Notes under the pieces: generated by a model | Seen by the model: the letters and a program-made list of their open reading frames with translations, nothing else | Database searches by the model: none | Told to the model about the DNA's origin: nothing | Assembly: GCA_021234155.1 (NCBI GenBank) | Contig: JAJEKV010000047.1 | Span: 7,779,071-7,843,070, forward strand | From: Isoetes taiwanensis | Lineage: Eukaryota; Streptophyta; Lycopodiopsida; Isoetales; Isoetaceae | Reading direction: 5' to 3' | DNA length: 64,000 nt | Translations under genes and position numbers: made by a program | In this document: one piece after another, positions 22,046-37,442 of the stretch | How the letters are laid out: each line of letters opens with the position of its first letter | Position numbering within the stretch: position 1 is the first letter of the stretch

Positions 22046-22504
22046 CGCATGGCTGAAAATCGGGACAAAGACGCCCTAGGTATTATGGGTTCTTCTTCTC
22101 TCGGTCACATTGTCCCATTCCAGGCACTCCATCGCTTTTGCAGCATCCAAGAGGTGAAGTTGGCCATGTCTGCCGTAGTAGTAGCCAGAAGTCAGAATCA
22201 GAATCGCTTCCCACCCATTTGTAAATCAGAAACCGCTTCCCAAGGACTCGGCTGGCAGAACTCGGCTCGCTCCCGAACCGCCGTAATAAACTATAAACTC
22301 TACGGGAGCAAGAAGAATGGCATCTCGGCTTTTTGGGTTGCCCGAGGTCATTAATTTTGCCATCCCATAATGATTTTTTGCATGGTATTTGTCACCAAAG
22401 GATGATGAGAGGAATTGATGGGACCGAGAGAATTTAAGGAAAAGGAAAGTATTTCAAGAGAAAAGTCGTTCGTAAAGATCTATACATTGTGGGAGAAGAG
22501 ACAG

Positions 22505-22595
22505 AAAGTGAAACACGTGGTGAAACATGTAGTGAAACACATGTGTCACCACATGTGGTGAAACACATGTGGTGAAACATGTGGTGAACCTGGGG
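22505..22595. repeat. CACATGTGGTGAAAC cluster
   Basis: About 90 bases with repeated GTGGTGAAACA words and one CACCACATGTGGTG palindrome at about 22546-22560. The palindrome marks the point where the motif is seen in both orientations inside the nested element. Confidence 0.7.
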
Positions 22596-22846
22596 CATGT
22601 TACATCAGGGACATCAAAATACAATTACATATTACATCAGAAGCAAACATATTACATTGAAACAAGGGACATCAAAATACAATTGAGCATGGAATTGAGT
22701 TTCTTATATTATTCCCAAACAAGGCAAGACACAACAACATATTCAAAATTTCTGAATCATTTCCTAACCTGTAAGAATGTGTTCAGCTATTCTTCATCAG
22801 ACATGCTATCTTCATCAGATAAAACCTCGGGCAAGTTTTCTAGAAT

Positions 22847-25800
22847 CTTTTCCTCATCCGCTTTGGTCTAGCACGTAAAACGATTCGAGCACCTTTCTTG
22901 ATCTGCTGCATGGGAACTCGAATAACACAAATTTGAGTAGAGAATACAAGTGACTTTGGCTCGTTTGTCAACAACTCATACATCATCTTTGACCGAGGCT
23001 TCTTTCTATAGTAAATGCCCTCCACAACGGTTTCACCTCTCATAAACAAGTTTCCGTTCTGCTTGAAGTCATTTTCAACTTCAAATTTTGGCTTGGTGCA
23101 TAGCAACATCCAAAATCTGTAATCCTCCTCGTTCCCTTTAGGTGCGGCAAGAATCGCAAAGTCTGTCTCCTTCTCTAAGTGCTTACGCAAGTACATTTGC
23201 CAAGGTTGAGTATAGTGGCCGGTAGACTTGCGGGTCTCTTCCACATCCGCATGAACATTGGAGGATGGTTCAACGACTACAAGGTCCCATTCATCTACAT
23301 ACAATTCGTTCTCACACATGTCCCATTTTCCATCCAAACAATTCTTTGCAAAAAACATGATAGCTTTTACGGTATGTAGGCGTGTTGGATTTCGTGGTCT
23401 TGAATCCATGGGTGAATGAATTTGCCTCGGTTTCGGAATTGTCTCTCGCACCCCAAGCCTTTTTCCCTGTTGATATCCTCGTGTTTTATTTCCCATAAGT
23501 ATCTCAGAACTTTTCTTCCATTTTCAGGTCCACTCGGATGTACCACATTGAAATTGTTTTCTCGCAATTTTCACCACATCATGGGCATTATCTAGTTTAA
23601 TGTCGGGATGTTTAAGCCGTAGACCTCGTATCCATCTTTTCAATTCTCGCCGCCTTCCCATCATGTTCACCTTTTCCATGGTTTGATCCAAAGAAGTTCC
23701 ACGTCATGTTGACCCTCAGTATCACAACCGTACCTTCCAACAAAATAAAATGATCCGCTGCTTTGAATTGTGATGCAAAGACCATCCGAAAAATACATAG
23801 TTTGTTTGGGGACATTGCCTTTTCGCTTTAAGTACTCAAAATGTTTCATAAAACAATGTTGAACAAAAGTGTGTCATGTTCCCTATCATCCGACACATAG
23901 TAGTGTGTTTCCTTACCTGATAGGTTATTTGAACAAATATAGTTATCTGGTTGTTGACCCCCGCATGGGTGAACTTCATTCCGCTCCTTAAAAGTATAAT
24001 TCTCTGCGTAAGTCAACCACGGATAGGTAAGCATCTCCAGGCAAGTTATCAAGGAGTTCTTTGTACTGGCCTGCCTGCCACTTATATCTGAAGTTGTGTA
24101 AAGGAAAATTTGGAAGCTTCTCCAACATTTTGTTCACCAGTGGAAGACTTGCAGTTTCATTGTGTTGGTGAACGAGCTTAGACTTCTTTCTTTGCCATCT
24201 CGAATACAGTTTTTTCATAGTCTAGGTATTCCCACTTCACCATGCCACTATCACTAGATTGTTCATGTGGGCAGATAGGGAACTTCTTAATCCCACACTC
24301 TTTACACTCACCCAGAATGCATTCCCTCTTATGGTAAGGTTGGAAGCTAGTTTTCTCACATAAAATTCCCCCGCCATGACTTCTTGTGCTACTTATTTTG
24401 TATTGAGACGCCTCGTATTCACCATATATGTCGACCAAGCAAAGTCGACAAGTGCAAACCGCAGCCTTTTGGGTGCTTAGTTCTCATACTATTGAAGCCA
24501 TCTATTAGCATCCGCATTCTAACATGGTATATACAAAGAAGCAACTATTGAAGTCCTTTAATTTTACAACAAACCATGGTTTCAGCTTTTCAAACATCCC
24601 TCGCTTGATCATAACACTAGGATGTTCCGCCTTGAATTTCTGAACAATTGCAACTGCAAGGAAGATAACAAGGTGATCAAAGCATATTTATTGCACACTA
24701 CATTTTCCACCACACTAGGCACCACATAGCATATATTATGTACATTCATCTTACACCTCCTTATTCACCACACTAGGCACCACAACGCATATATTACATA
24801 ATTTATTGTACACCATATTTTTCACCACACTAGGGCACCACATAGCATATATTATGGACATTCATCTTACACCTCGTTATTCACCACACTAGGCACCACA
24901 TAGAATATATTACAAAGATTCATTTTACACCATATTTTTTCACCACACTAGGCACCACACTAGGCACCACACTAGGCACCATCGTTATTCACCACACTAG
25001 GCACCACATAGAATATATTACAAAGATTCATTTTACACCATATTTTTCACCACACTAGGCACCACACTAGACACCACACTAGGCACCACACCATGTTATT
25101 CACCACACTAGGGACCACATAGCATATATTACAAAGATTTATTTTACACCATGTTATTCACCACACTAGGCACCACATAGCATATATTACAAAGATGTAT
25201 TTTACACCATGTTATTCACCACACTAGGCACCACAAAGCATATATTGACAAAGATTTATTTCACACCACGTGCCTCCTCCACAAAGAACCACATATCACA
25301 AGCAATCACTAACCACATACCACATACCACATTAACAATAAAAATGTGGTGAAGATGAAGAAATGAAATAACCCGCGGATTCTTCCGGATAGTGAGTGGC
25401 ATGATCCTCTCTTACATTTCGTTCCAATCTTCTGAACTTAACATCCTTTGCATTTGAGAGACCCCCTTGTTTTGGGTCCAAAATTGCTTTGCACAAGTTC
25501 TATGATGTAATTGGGAATTGCATCTGCTCTTCTAACTCTTTTGTACAAAACCCATTTCCCCCCCTTTGCAATCTATCTCTTCCCTCTTCAATTTTGCTTT
25601 GGTAAGATTCCTAGGATGAACACCCAAAGAGTTTACCAAAACCCCGAAAAGACGGCCCGACAGATTAGCACTTTCGGTATTAATGCTTCCTCTTACGGCC
25701 ATAGCAAGGCAACTACTCTTGGTCGCTAAACCGTCATTGCTGTTAGACTTCTTCACAAGTTGAATGGAAGCCCCGAGGAGGTTGCCGACCACAATGCTCT

Positions 25801-26050
25801 TGGCTTGCAAATCTTTCGTGTCTTCGCCAAGTACGCTGTCCATTGTGTCATCCTGCGCGGATAATCTAGTAAAACCTCTTTTCTTATCATTTGTTAGACA
25901 AGCCTTTAGTGGTGCTATGAAATGAAGATAACAATTTTAATACCATCCGACGCCTAGTAGAGGCCGTTCGGTGGATCCTCCCTCTGGCTGATGCAATTTT
26001 TGCTAATTCTTCTTTAGCTTTCCTTTGTCTTTTCCTTTGGCGCCTTTTAT
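22847..26050 (-). pseudogene. transposase-like gene of the nested element (DFAENY / SDG / HGKGEHDG family), heavily frameshifted
   Basis: Read on the minus strand from about 26050. A basic stretch and a segment ending RRADAIPNYIIELVQ span about 25390-25860. After a tandem-repeat field (24690-25350, possibly an intron) come FEKLKPWF near 24590 and a Cys-rich block CKECGIKKFPICPH near 24270. Then, with a one-base insertion near 24010, comes a segment ending VVD-F-AENYTF. Next is a YFSDG motif with SQFKAADHF nearby (about 23770) and a NFF-x-SNHGKGEHDG motif (about 23680). The C-terminal part runs to 22847 in two more frames. The order D-x-AENY, SDG, HGK-x3-DG matches a widespread family of uncharacterised transposase-like proteins I recognise from animal and plant genomes. 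At least four frameshifts make it dead. The gene reads inward from the right terminal repeat. Confidence 0.65.
24690..25350 (-). repeat. CACCACACTAGGCACCACA tandem field, right side
   Basis: About ten imperfect 55-75-bp units: TTCACCACACTAGGCACCAC, then ATAGCATATATTACAAAG, then ATTTTACACCAT. On the + strand the motif is CACCACA, opposite to the TGTGGTG fields in the left half. It separates the N-terminal and middle parts of the transposase-like gene, so it may lie in an intron. Confidence 0.9.
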
Positions 26051-26492
26051 GATCCCGTTCTTGTTCGGAGTTCTCTTTCTCTTACGTGTTCGGTTTGAGA
26101 TTTTAGGCAGATTTGCTTCCAAATTAAATGATTGAAGGTATGAACGGATTGATCCACAACCGGATTAAGCGCCATAGCCGCGGTGCTTCGTGAAAGGCGC
26201 GGGTGGGTCGTGGGTTTAGAAATCGGTTCGGTGGAGATTGGAATGGGACGGGTGGCGTAGGAAATTGGAATAGGACGGGTGGCGTAGGAATTGGGTTGTT
26301 GCAGTTCAAGAAATGATTGAATCCGGGCAGTACATGCACTAGGCGCCAAACAAACATTTAAAATCGCACCACAAATTTGATATCTCCCACCACATTTTTA
26401 GGGGGGACAGGGGGGACACCCAGGGTGTTCCACTACAACATGCTTTCACCCAGTTGCAAAAAAGGGATAATAGGAAAGTGAAATTCATACCT

Positions 26493-27623
26493 TTATTCTT
26501 TGTTCTTGGCTGCCAGTTTGGCAATTTCAAGAAGTGTGTCCTTTGTCATCTGACATATGCTCTGAGTCATTGTTGCTATAGATTCAACAATCTTCAAACT
26601 ATTTGCAGATCGAATAGTCTGCAATTCCCTTACCAATTCCAGTTTCTTTGCAAATTCTTCCTTCATGAAATCCAATTTCTTCACTTCAGTGTCTCCAAAA
26701 GTGCTTGATATTTGTGAAATTCCAATAGCAATGTCTTCATCAATCTGCAACCTGGACTTCTTTCTTCCAGTAGGCTTTCCACATATTCCAGGTTGATTGC
26801 ATGCTGCAGATCTGGGGCTAGAGGAATCTGTGTTGTTACCTGTTGGAGTTCGATTGTTTGGCATTTCATGCATTCTTGGGCTTCTTGAATTATCTATGTT
26901 AAAATTGACATTGGGAGTGTCTTCAGTACTTTCAAAAGGATCATCAAACGCAGCATCAGATCCAACAGTTTCATAGAAACTGTCAGAAAAGCTAGTGCGC
27001 AAATCTGCTGCCTCAAAAGTTTCATTCCCAAAGTCCCCATCATCCCCAGCCCCTGGAATGGGGTTATCTGATGTCACTCCATACTTGACTTCTTCCATTC
27101 TTTCATACCACTGCCAACTTGAAGGCTCTGAACCTGTATGACTAGACGCCTCTTACTCATCCTTGAATTTGGCCTGAAGTTTATCCCATTTGTTTTTCAG
27201 TTGCCTGACTTCCACTAATCCACCAACAATTGACTGTAATTTCACTAGAATTTCTCTCCACTGTGTATTACAAAGATTCAGACTACCATTAGTAACCAAT
27301 TTCATCTCATTCAGAAGGTTCAGGAAGGTGGAAACACCCTGATCTGTTCATTGGACTGGAGTCTTCCTATTCTTTGTGTCAATTTGCTTGGGATTTTCTT
27401 TTTCTTGAACAACAAGAGCCATTGAATTATCCGGCTGAGAAGATTCATTCACAATACCGGCAGGTGCATGGATTTCGCTGAGAACTCGCTTACATCTCCT
27501 TTCCTTTGGCTCTTTTGTTGTTAGAATTGGCTCAGAATTTGTTTCCAAGTCTATATTCATTGAAATCTGCCCTGTCATCTTTCGGGTCCTCCTTGAAGTC
27601 ATTTTCTCAATGCGAGGAGGCAT
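26493..27623 (-). pseudogene. Myb/SANT-like (trihelix type) gene of a PIF/Harbinger element, two in-frame stops
   Basis: One reading frame of 377 codons runs from the ATG at 27623 (MPPRIEKMTSRRTRK) to a TAA at 26493. Two in-frame stops break it, at 27348-27350 (TGA) and about 27155 (TAA). The TGA falls where Myb/SANT-like domains normally have their first Trp, just before TDQGVSTFLNLL. The domain continues with NTQWREILVKLQ, QLKNKWDKLQ and SSWQWYERMEEV. A long acidic linker and a helical C-terminus (MKEEFAKKLELVREL) follow. This is the layout of the DNA-binding partner of PIF/Harbinger transposases. It sits just outside the nested element and convergent to the transposase at 11622-12935, so I pair them. 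Confidence 0.75.
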
Positions 27624-31946
<4,323 letters not shown>

Positions 31947-33214
31947 CCCCGGCGATTACACAACCACAACTAAATATTTCATATTTGCTTGGTCATTAAT
32001 GGCAAAAAAGGAACTGAACCTGCCCACTTTGCCGCCAGAGCTTGCTTCTCCAGAATTTGGCCAGTCAATCCTCTGGCTTGACGGTTGCATCTAGTGGTAG
32101 CACCACCAAAAATTGTAGCAATAATATTTCTGCAGATTTTTCCATTTCCATTGATCTTCGCAGTCCAGATGCCATTTCTGTTGGATCTGTCCCCAAATTT
32201 AGTTTTCTAGATATATAGAACCAAATCTCTGTGGCTTAAGAGCGAAACTGACTATCGAATCTAATATAGCTTGTGAGACCTTGGGTTTAAAAAAATACTT
32301 AGATTTAGAAATAAGAGGAGATATTTAACAAGGTGAAATGCGATTCAAGAAATCAATATGGGCTTACAATTAACCACCCAACTGGATCCACCTCCAAATC
32401 GGCTATGGCAAATTTACACATTAGCTCTGGCTATTAGATTTTGGAATGATCAAAGCTACTTCACTGTAGCCTCCAATCTATAGAATAGATATCTGACAAT
32501 GGAAAAAAGAAAACAGGAATTTTGGGATTGTATCTGTAAAAGCTTTGGATCAAAGTATCGCTGGTAAATTTCATGTTTGGTCGTTACTATCGGAAGATCA
32601 TTGCAGGAGGCAGATTTGATGCTTGTCGCCTTCCTCTAGCAAAATGGTCGACAGTCCATGCTTGAATGCCCGAAGATCTCCTCTTGTTTTTTAAAGTGTC
32701 ATTTTCTGAAAATAGGTAGTTATAGCTGCTTCCCCCTTTTTTTTCATGCCTTTTTCCCTCAACCACATACTCAATGCCTTGTGGCCCCTTTTTAGTTGCA
32801 AAACGTACTACTTTTTATAGATGACATCTATTTCTTTTACTTTGTTACCTTTTTCTCAATGGTAGTTGACCCTCCATTTCCTTTATCTTTAATGTCTCGG
32901 CATTTCTATAGCTAATAATAGATGACTATAATAATTGCCCTATTCTTAATAATTGGACAATGGTCTCCATATAGCCGAATGCCATTTTATTTTTAGTGAC
33001 TGACATTTTACCAATGGGATTTTCCTGCTTCTGCGTGATCAATCTGATTGAAAAATACATGTAAAAACTTTCTATTTTGCTTTGACGATCGTACCATTTT
33101 TTTATTAGAACTTTTCTTTTCCAACCAAAATTTTTGTAAAAAGTATGTGCAAATGTAATTTAGGCTAATTTCCGATGGGTTGTGCACTTTATGGCTATTT
33201 CAAATGCTCCTAAT
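31947..33214. other. unassigned intergenic DNA
   Basis: No gene or repeat recognised. Polypyrimidine-rich and AT-rich stretches only. Confidence 0.25.
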
Positions 33215-33358
33215 ATATTATCTATTTATGATCATGTCACTAGACCCAAGTCGATAGGTGCCAACTAGAAATTTTGTTTGATGTGTTTGAGATTTGAACC
33301 CCAACCTGTGCCCCCTCCCCCAAACACCCCATTCTAACCATTAGACCACTAGATGTCT
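33215..33358 (-). mobile_element. tRNA-headed SINE on the minus strand
   Basis: On the minus strand an A box TGGTCTAATGG (33348-33338) and a B box GGTTCAAATCT (33300-33290) match Pol III consensus and have tRNA-like spacing. Between them a CCCC/GGGG-rich stretch replaces the anticodon arm. The body continues left to about 33215 through GGGTCTAGTGACATG and ATAAATA. It has no intact acceptor stem or CCA, so it is a SINE or tRNA pseudogene rather than a working tRNA gene. Its head is related to, but not the same as, the SINE at 9406. Confidence 0.65.
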
Positions 33359-34279
33359 CTTTGCAGTTGGTTCATATTCATTGTATCAACATCTGCATTG
33401 CCATGTTTAGGTATACATGCCTGACCAGTGAAATTGGCCAATTTGTATGACAATCCTCCTTGGGAGGCAGGACTGAAGCTGCAAGCCAAAAGGCCATGAT
33501 GTTAATGTTGTGTTGCATGAGTATATTGCTCATGAATGTAGTCGCCTCCTTATTATATTGGTCTAGTAGTCTAGGCTCATGAGTATTTGGAATCTATTCA
33601 ATATATCTAGCGCTGGATGAACTGATCCTAATGCATCCTTATATGGCAAACAATTTCAATCACAAAGGTTGAATTCATCTAGGGCCAAAGCCCTATTAAA
33701 ATAATGTAGCAATATTTTAAGCATGCATTTGGCCACTGAATGGTTTGATGGTCCATATTATACACTCAAATGCCATATGAAGCAAACCAATGGTTGGAGA
33801 AATTTTCTGCGAGGAATTGCTTAATAGTTAGGGATCGGTGATTATCTTTGAGCCGTCATTTCTTGTCAGAAACAATTATCATTAACCTTTACAACATCTT
33901 TCCTTTATTTTTCCATGATTTGAGTATAGAAAGCCGGACTGAATCCGATCTGATATCTCACACAAAAAGCGGAGGAGCATGAACGAATTCTACACTTTGC
34001 ATATGTTTCATGGTCTCAAAAAAAGTGTTGGAATGTGAAGACCCGCAAAATAATTTTATGCCTTTCGCACGACAAAAAATTCTCAAATTCCAACCTTTCG
34101 TATGCCAGACAATATCTGAAATGATAGCATTGGCTTTTTTAATCAAAAACCATGGTAAAAACACACATTTGTATTACTTGCATTGTAACTTTTAATACAA
34201 CTCATAAATTAAATGTAAACAAGTCTTCGATAGATCCCTACCAAAAAATATATATATAAATAAACCAACTTGTAAGCCC
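33359..34279. other. unassigned DNA
   Basis: No gene or repeat recognised between the SINE and the first hAT remnant. Confidence 0.25.
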
Positions 34280-35430
34280 GCATTAAAAAAAAGAGTACAT
34301 AAATAGATTAATAACAAGCAACATTGCTCTGCTATCTTTTGCTACATACCAATCCTTAAAACATGCTTGCCAATCAATGGATTCAAATGGTTCATCACAT
34401 AATGATACCAACATTGTTGTATCAAGTGTCTCTAGGTTCATACGACTTCTTGTAGCGCTCTTGATAGTATTCTGGCGAGAAAAACCTCGTTCACAACTTG
34501 TTGTGCTTCCAGGAATAAGCATGCAACATTGCCATAAATTCATGAGAGCTAGAAAACCGTTCCATCAGGTATCGCAAGTTCCATTTTCAATTCTACAAAT
34601 AGACAAGCGACCATCATACCTCTGTTTTTTACATCTTTGTAAAGTGTTCCAACAAAGTCCTCTCTCTCACTCAAACACCGCACCGATCAATCTTTAATAA
34701 AGTTTCCAACCACTCTATAGTCTATTTATCGCTATCCATATATTCGAAGGATACACAGATGGATTAACAAAATTCATAGCAATGAACACATCATTCACAT
34801 CTGTAAACCTCTTGGCAAGTGATTGCAATACATCATCTATAAAAGATCTAGCAATGCGAATTGAATATGCAAGTGAGTCACTATCTTTAGGACACTCGTT
34901 CAAATCAACAGCTTGCAAATTCTCCTTTTTTTCTGGAATAGGAATATACCTCAAATGGTGTTCATGAATAAGTGTATCCACAAAAGTGATCATTCCATCC
35001 TTGCAATAACTCATGAATATATGAAGATGTTTTGAACCTTCACCATATACTCTATCCCAAGAGAGGTACTTCCTAGTATACTTCTCCTTCAGTAAATCCA
35101 ATCATAACTTATCTTCGTGACATCAAGTCCTTCCCGTTGAAATTCAGAATTTAACTTATTCAACTCAACAAGGACATCTTCCAAGAAGTGTATCATAAAT
35201 TGTACCTGAAAGAAAGACATGAACCATTGATTAACTTATGGAAAAAAAGAAATTACAAATTAAAATTAAAGAAATGGATAACAAATTGTATATGAAAAAT
35301 AGTAGCCTTCTCGTAAAGTTTGTTGTCATTCATCTTCCATTGATCCAGAATGGCAGGCATGAGGCAGACCAATCTCTCTATAGAACATTCAAGTGATGCT
35401 CATCATACAATTCTAGTAAATCATTAAACC

Positions 35431-35575
35431 AAGAATATAATAGAATAGAATAGTTTTTTTAACGTCCACGGAGACCAATAGGTCATGGGACCCATACAAT
35501 GGGCTAGTACAATCATTACAACTAGGATTAAAAAACCCCTGTCTCAAAAGGTTTTCAAAAGTACACTTTATTAGC
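35431..35575 (-). mobile_element. SINE-like retroposon (second family) inserted in hAT remnant 1
   Basis: On the minus strand it reads CAGGGGTTTTTTAATC, then GACCTATTGGTC...GGACG (complement at 35463-35484), AAAAAA and (TTCTA)n ending at 35431. The hAT coding sequence resumes beyond the tail. The hairpin GACC...GGTC with GGACG copies the 3' stem-loop layout of the TC-associated LINEs. The 5' limit is approximate. Confidence 0.6.
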
Positions 35576-35704
35576 CAGCTTGTGAATGAAATTGAAAACA
35601 AAAGGATTTGACTTCGAGGATCAATGCATCCTTTATTGCTAGTGCTCCCCTATGGGCTATGCAATGGATACCTTTAATTTTAGGATTCCTTGCTTGAAAT
35701 CTAG

Positions 35705-36626
35705 AAGTGTTGTCAGGTACGTTTAATACAGTATGGGTATTATACGTACTTAACGTATTAATACCGTGCATATCTCTCATTTAAAAAGTACTTTCAATAC
35801 GTTTTTTAGAATTATAAAATACTTATTAAATACGTAAAATACATACTTTACGTACAGTACGTTAAGTACTTCCTGTAATTTTTTAGAACTATTATTTCTT
35901 GTATTGCAGTTGAAATAGTTGCAATAACAACTAGTATGAAGAACTTCAAGTTTTAAACAATGAATCAGAATATATTACTTTCTCAAAGTTTTCAATCCAA
36001 AATATATCTATTTAAGAGTGATATATTCTAGTTTGCAATCTACACCCATAAACAAATAAATTTAAGTAATTGTTACTCATTTATTGCATCCAGAGCTATT
36101 AACTGCCGCTGACCTCTGTATTTCTTTCCTGACATGAATGCAAACTACTGAAGTATTAAGGAGAAGATGTTCCTCCTGCCATGACAAAACAAGGAGAAAG
36201 GTGGGTCTGCATCTCCATCTCCATTCCGATTCGGCGGCTAGGATAAGAAGAAAGAGGGGGAAAATGCAGAGGTTTTAGGTTTTTATTTGCAAGAAGGTTT
36301 TTTTTTTTTTTTTTTTTTTACTACAATTCCATAATTTCCCTAATATCTAAAGTCTCCTAATGTGTTTTTTACTCCTAATCTATAATATATAATAATGTAT
36401 CTTTTCTAACGTATAATTTTAACAATTCTATTGATCTAATGTCATTTGGACGCTTTTTTTTTTTAAGTACGTATCATACGTACTGTATGTATTAATACGT
36501 TAAGTACAGTATTAATAAAACAAGAGCTCAATTTGACTTGTCAACTTATAGGTATAGCACGTATAGTACTGTAAGGAAGGTACGGGACGTTTGTAAACGT
36601 AAAATACGGGTACGTAAACAACACTG
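35705..36626. mobile_element. hAT-type MITE, 922 bp, inserted in hAT remnant 1
   Basis: Imperfect terminal inverted repeats (AAGTGTTGTCAGGTACG at the left, CAGTGTTGTTTACGTACC at the right on the opposite strand) are bounded by an 8-bp duplication AAATCTAG at 35697-35704 and 36627-36634. An 8-bp duplication and CAGTGTTG ends are typical of hAT. Removing the element joins GLVTRF to QARNPKIK in the same frame. The interior has many TACGTA-type words and a T19 run (36299-36317) and no coding capacity. Confidence 0.85.
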
Positions 36627-37442
36627 AAATCTAGTTACCAACCCTGTGCGACACCCTACCATACTAACTGTGGCAATAGCAATAATTTTATTTTCTTTCA
36701 AATCCATAGATATCAATAATGCTTGGACAGCATCATAAGCAGCTTCAGCATACCATTTCCAAGTGATAAAAGCCTTACAAACGTGCATTTAGGTTCACCT
36801 TTCCCATTGCATATAAAAGATAAGATGTCTCTCAAGCATCTTATCTGTAGATTCATCAATGAGTATGGAAAAGTGAGGGGAGGAACTCACCTTAGCAAGT
36901 AACTTGGCCCTGAAAATATTGCACATATTTAAAAGACATATTTCTAAGGCAACCTTATTATTTGTATACATTTCTGAAATGTATACAAATAGCAGGAATA
37001 TCAGGTGTTCATAAACGCCGCATACGAAGAGAAAGATCAGGAAACCTATACAATGGGAAGGTACATTGTGCCATTACATTTTGAATGCACATAAAAACAT
37101 GGACATTTCTGAAATGTTTATTGCATCAATTTGATGTTCAATTGGACCTTTTGCATTGTCACCTTTTAATTTAGGTAAATGTTTAGCGGCTGCAAATTTA
37201 TAATCCTCTGATCTTGCATGATCATTTAGGGCTGACAACTGCATCACTTTAGATCCTTCCCTTGTATATGTATTATCTTTCTTGGCATCAATACACCAGC
37301 TACATTTTGCACGATCTTCATTTGTTGCACTTTTCACCCTGAAAGCCCATTTGTGTACCTTCGTCCACTCATTTCTCCATTTTCTTCTCTTGGTAGTGGA
37401 AGAAGAACTACCATCAGGAGCGAGCTGTGTCTGTTCCAACAC

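Larger units (their letters stand above)
14153..26451. mobile_element. nested 12.3-kb DNA transposon with perfect 26-bp terminal inverted repeats
   Basis: The 26 bases at 14153-14178 (starting GGGTGAAAGCATGTTG) are the exact reverse complement of 26426-26451. Beyond the perfect arms, the next 60 bases also resemble each other (GTGTGGTGGGA and ATGTGGTGGGA, then AATTTGTAGTG and AAATTTGTGGTG). The 4-bp flanks are both AGTT (14149-14152 and 26452-26455), a possible target-site duplication; CAGTTG at both ends is an alternative 6-bp reading. The interior has a transposase-like gene (-) and long tandem-repeat fields carrying TGTGGTG on the left and CACCACA on the right. A 4-bp duplication would fit Sola-type elements, but the superfamily is unresolved. 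Confidence 0.8.
34280..37442 (-). pseudogene. hAT-family transposase remnant 1 (TTF/BED-type finger, DUF4371-like core, hATC end)
   Basis: Read right to left. At 37442-37074 there is a basic N-terminal region with a W-x3-HKWAFRV segment and C-S-W-C zinc-finger cysteines. At 36788-36627 a core fragment ends GLVTRF. It continues after a 922-bp MITE as RNPKIKGIHCIAHRGAL (35690-35600), the HC-x-AHR signature of hAT cores. After a SINE insertion comes WFNDLLELYDEHH (about 35420). Then DSLAYSIRIARSFIDDVLQSL and WDRVYGEGSKHLH (34715-35101), and the dimerisation motif PGSTTSCERGFSRQNTIKS (about 34500). Several frameshifts and stops break it. hAT transposases act in the nucleus; this copy is inactive. 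Confidence 0.8.

Noticed and set aside
24690-25350. Possible CRISPR-like array
   Set aside because: The units are contiguous tandem repeats without unique spacers, and the window is eukaryotic.
33284-33358. Functional tRNA gene on the minus strand
   Set aside because: Boxes match, but the anticodon arm is replaced by a G-rich stretch and the 3' acceptor half is missing.
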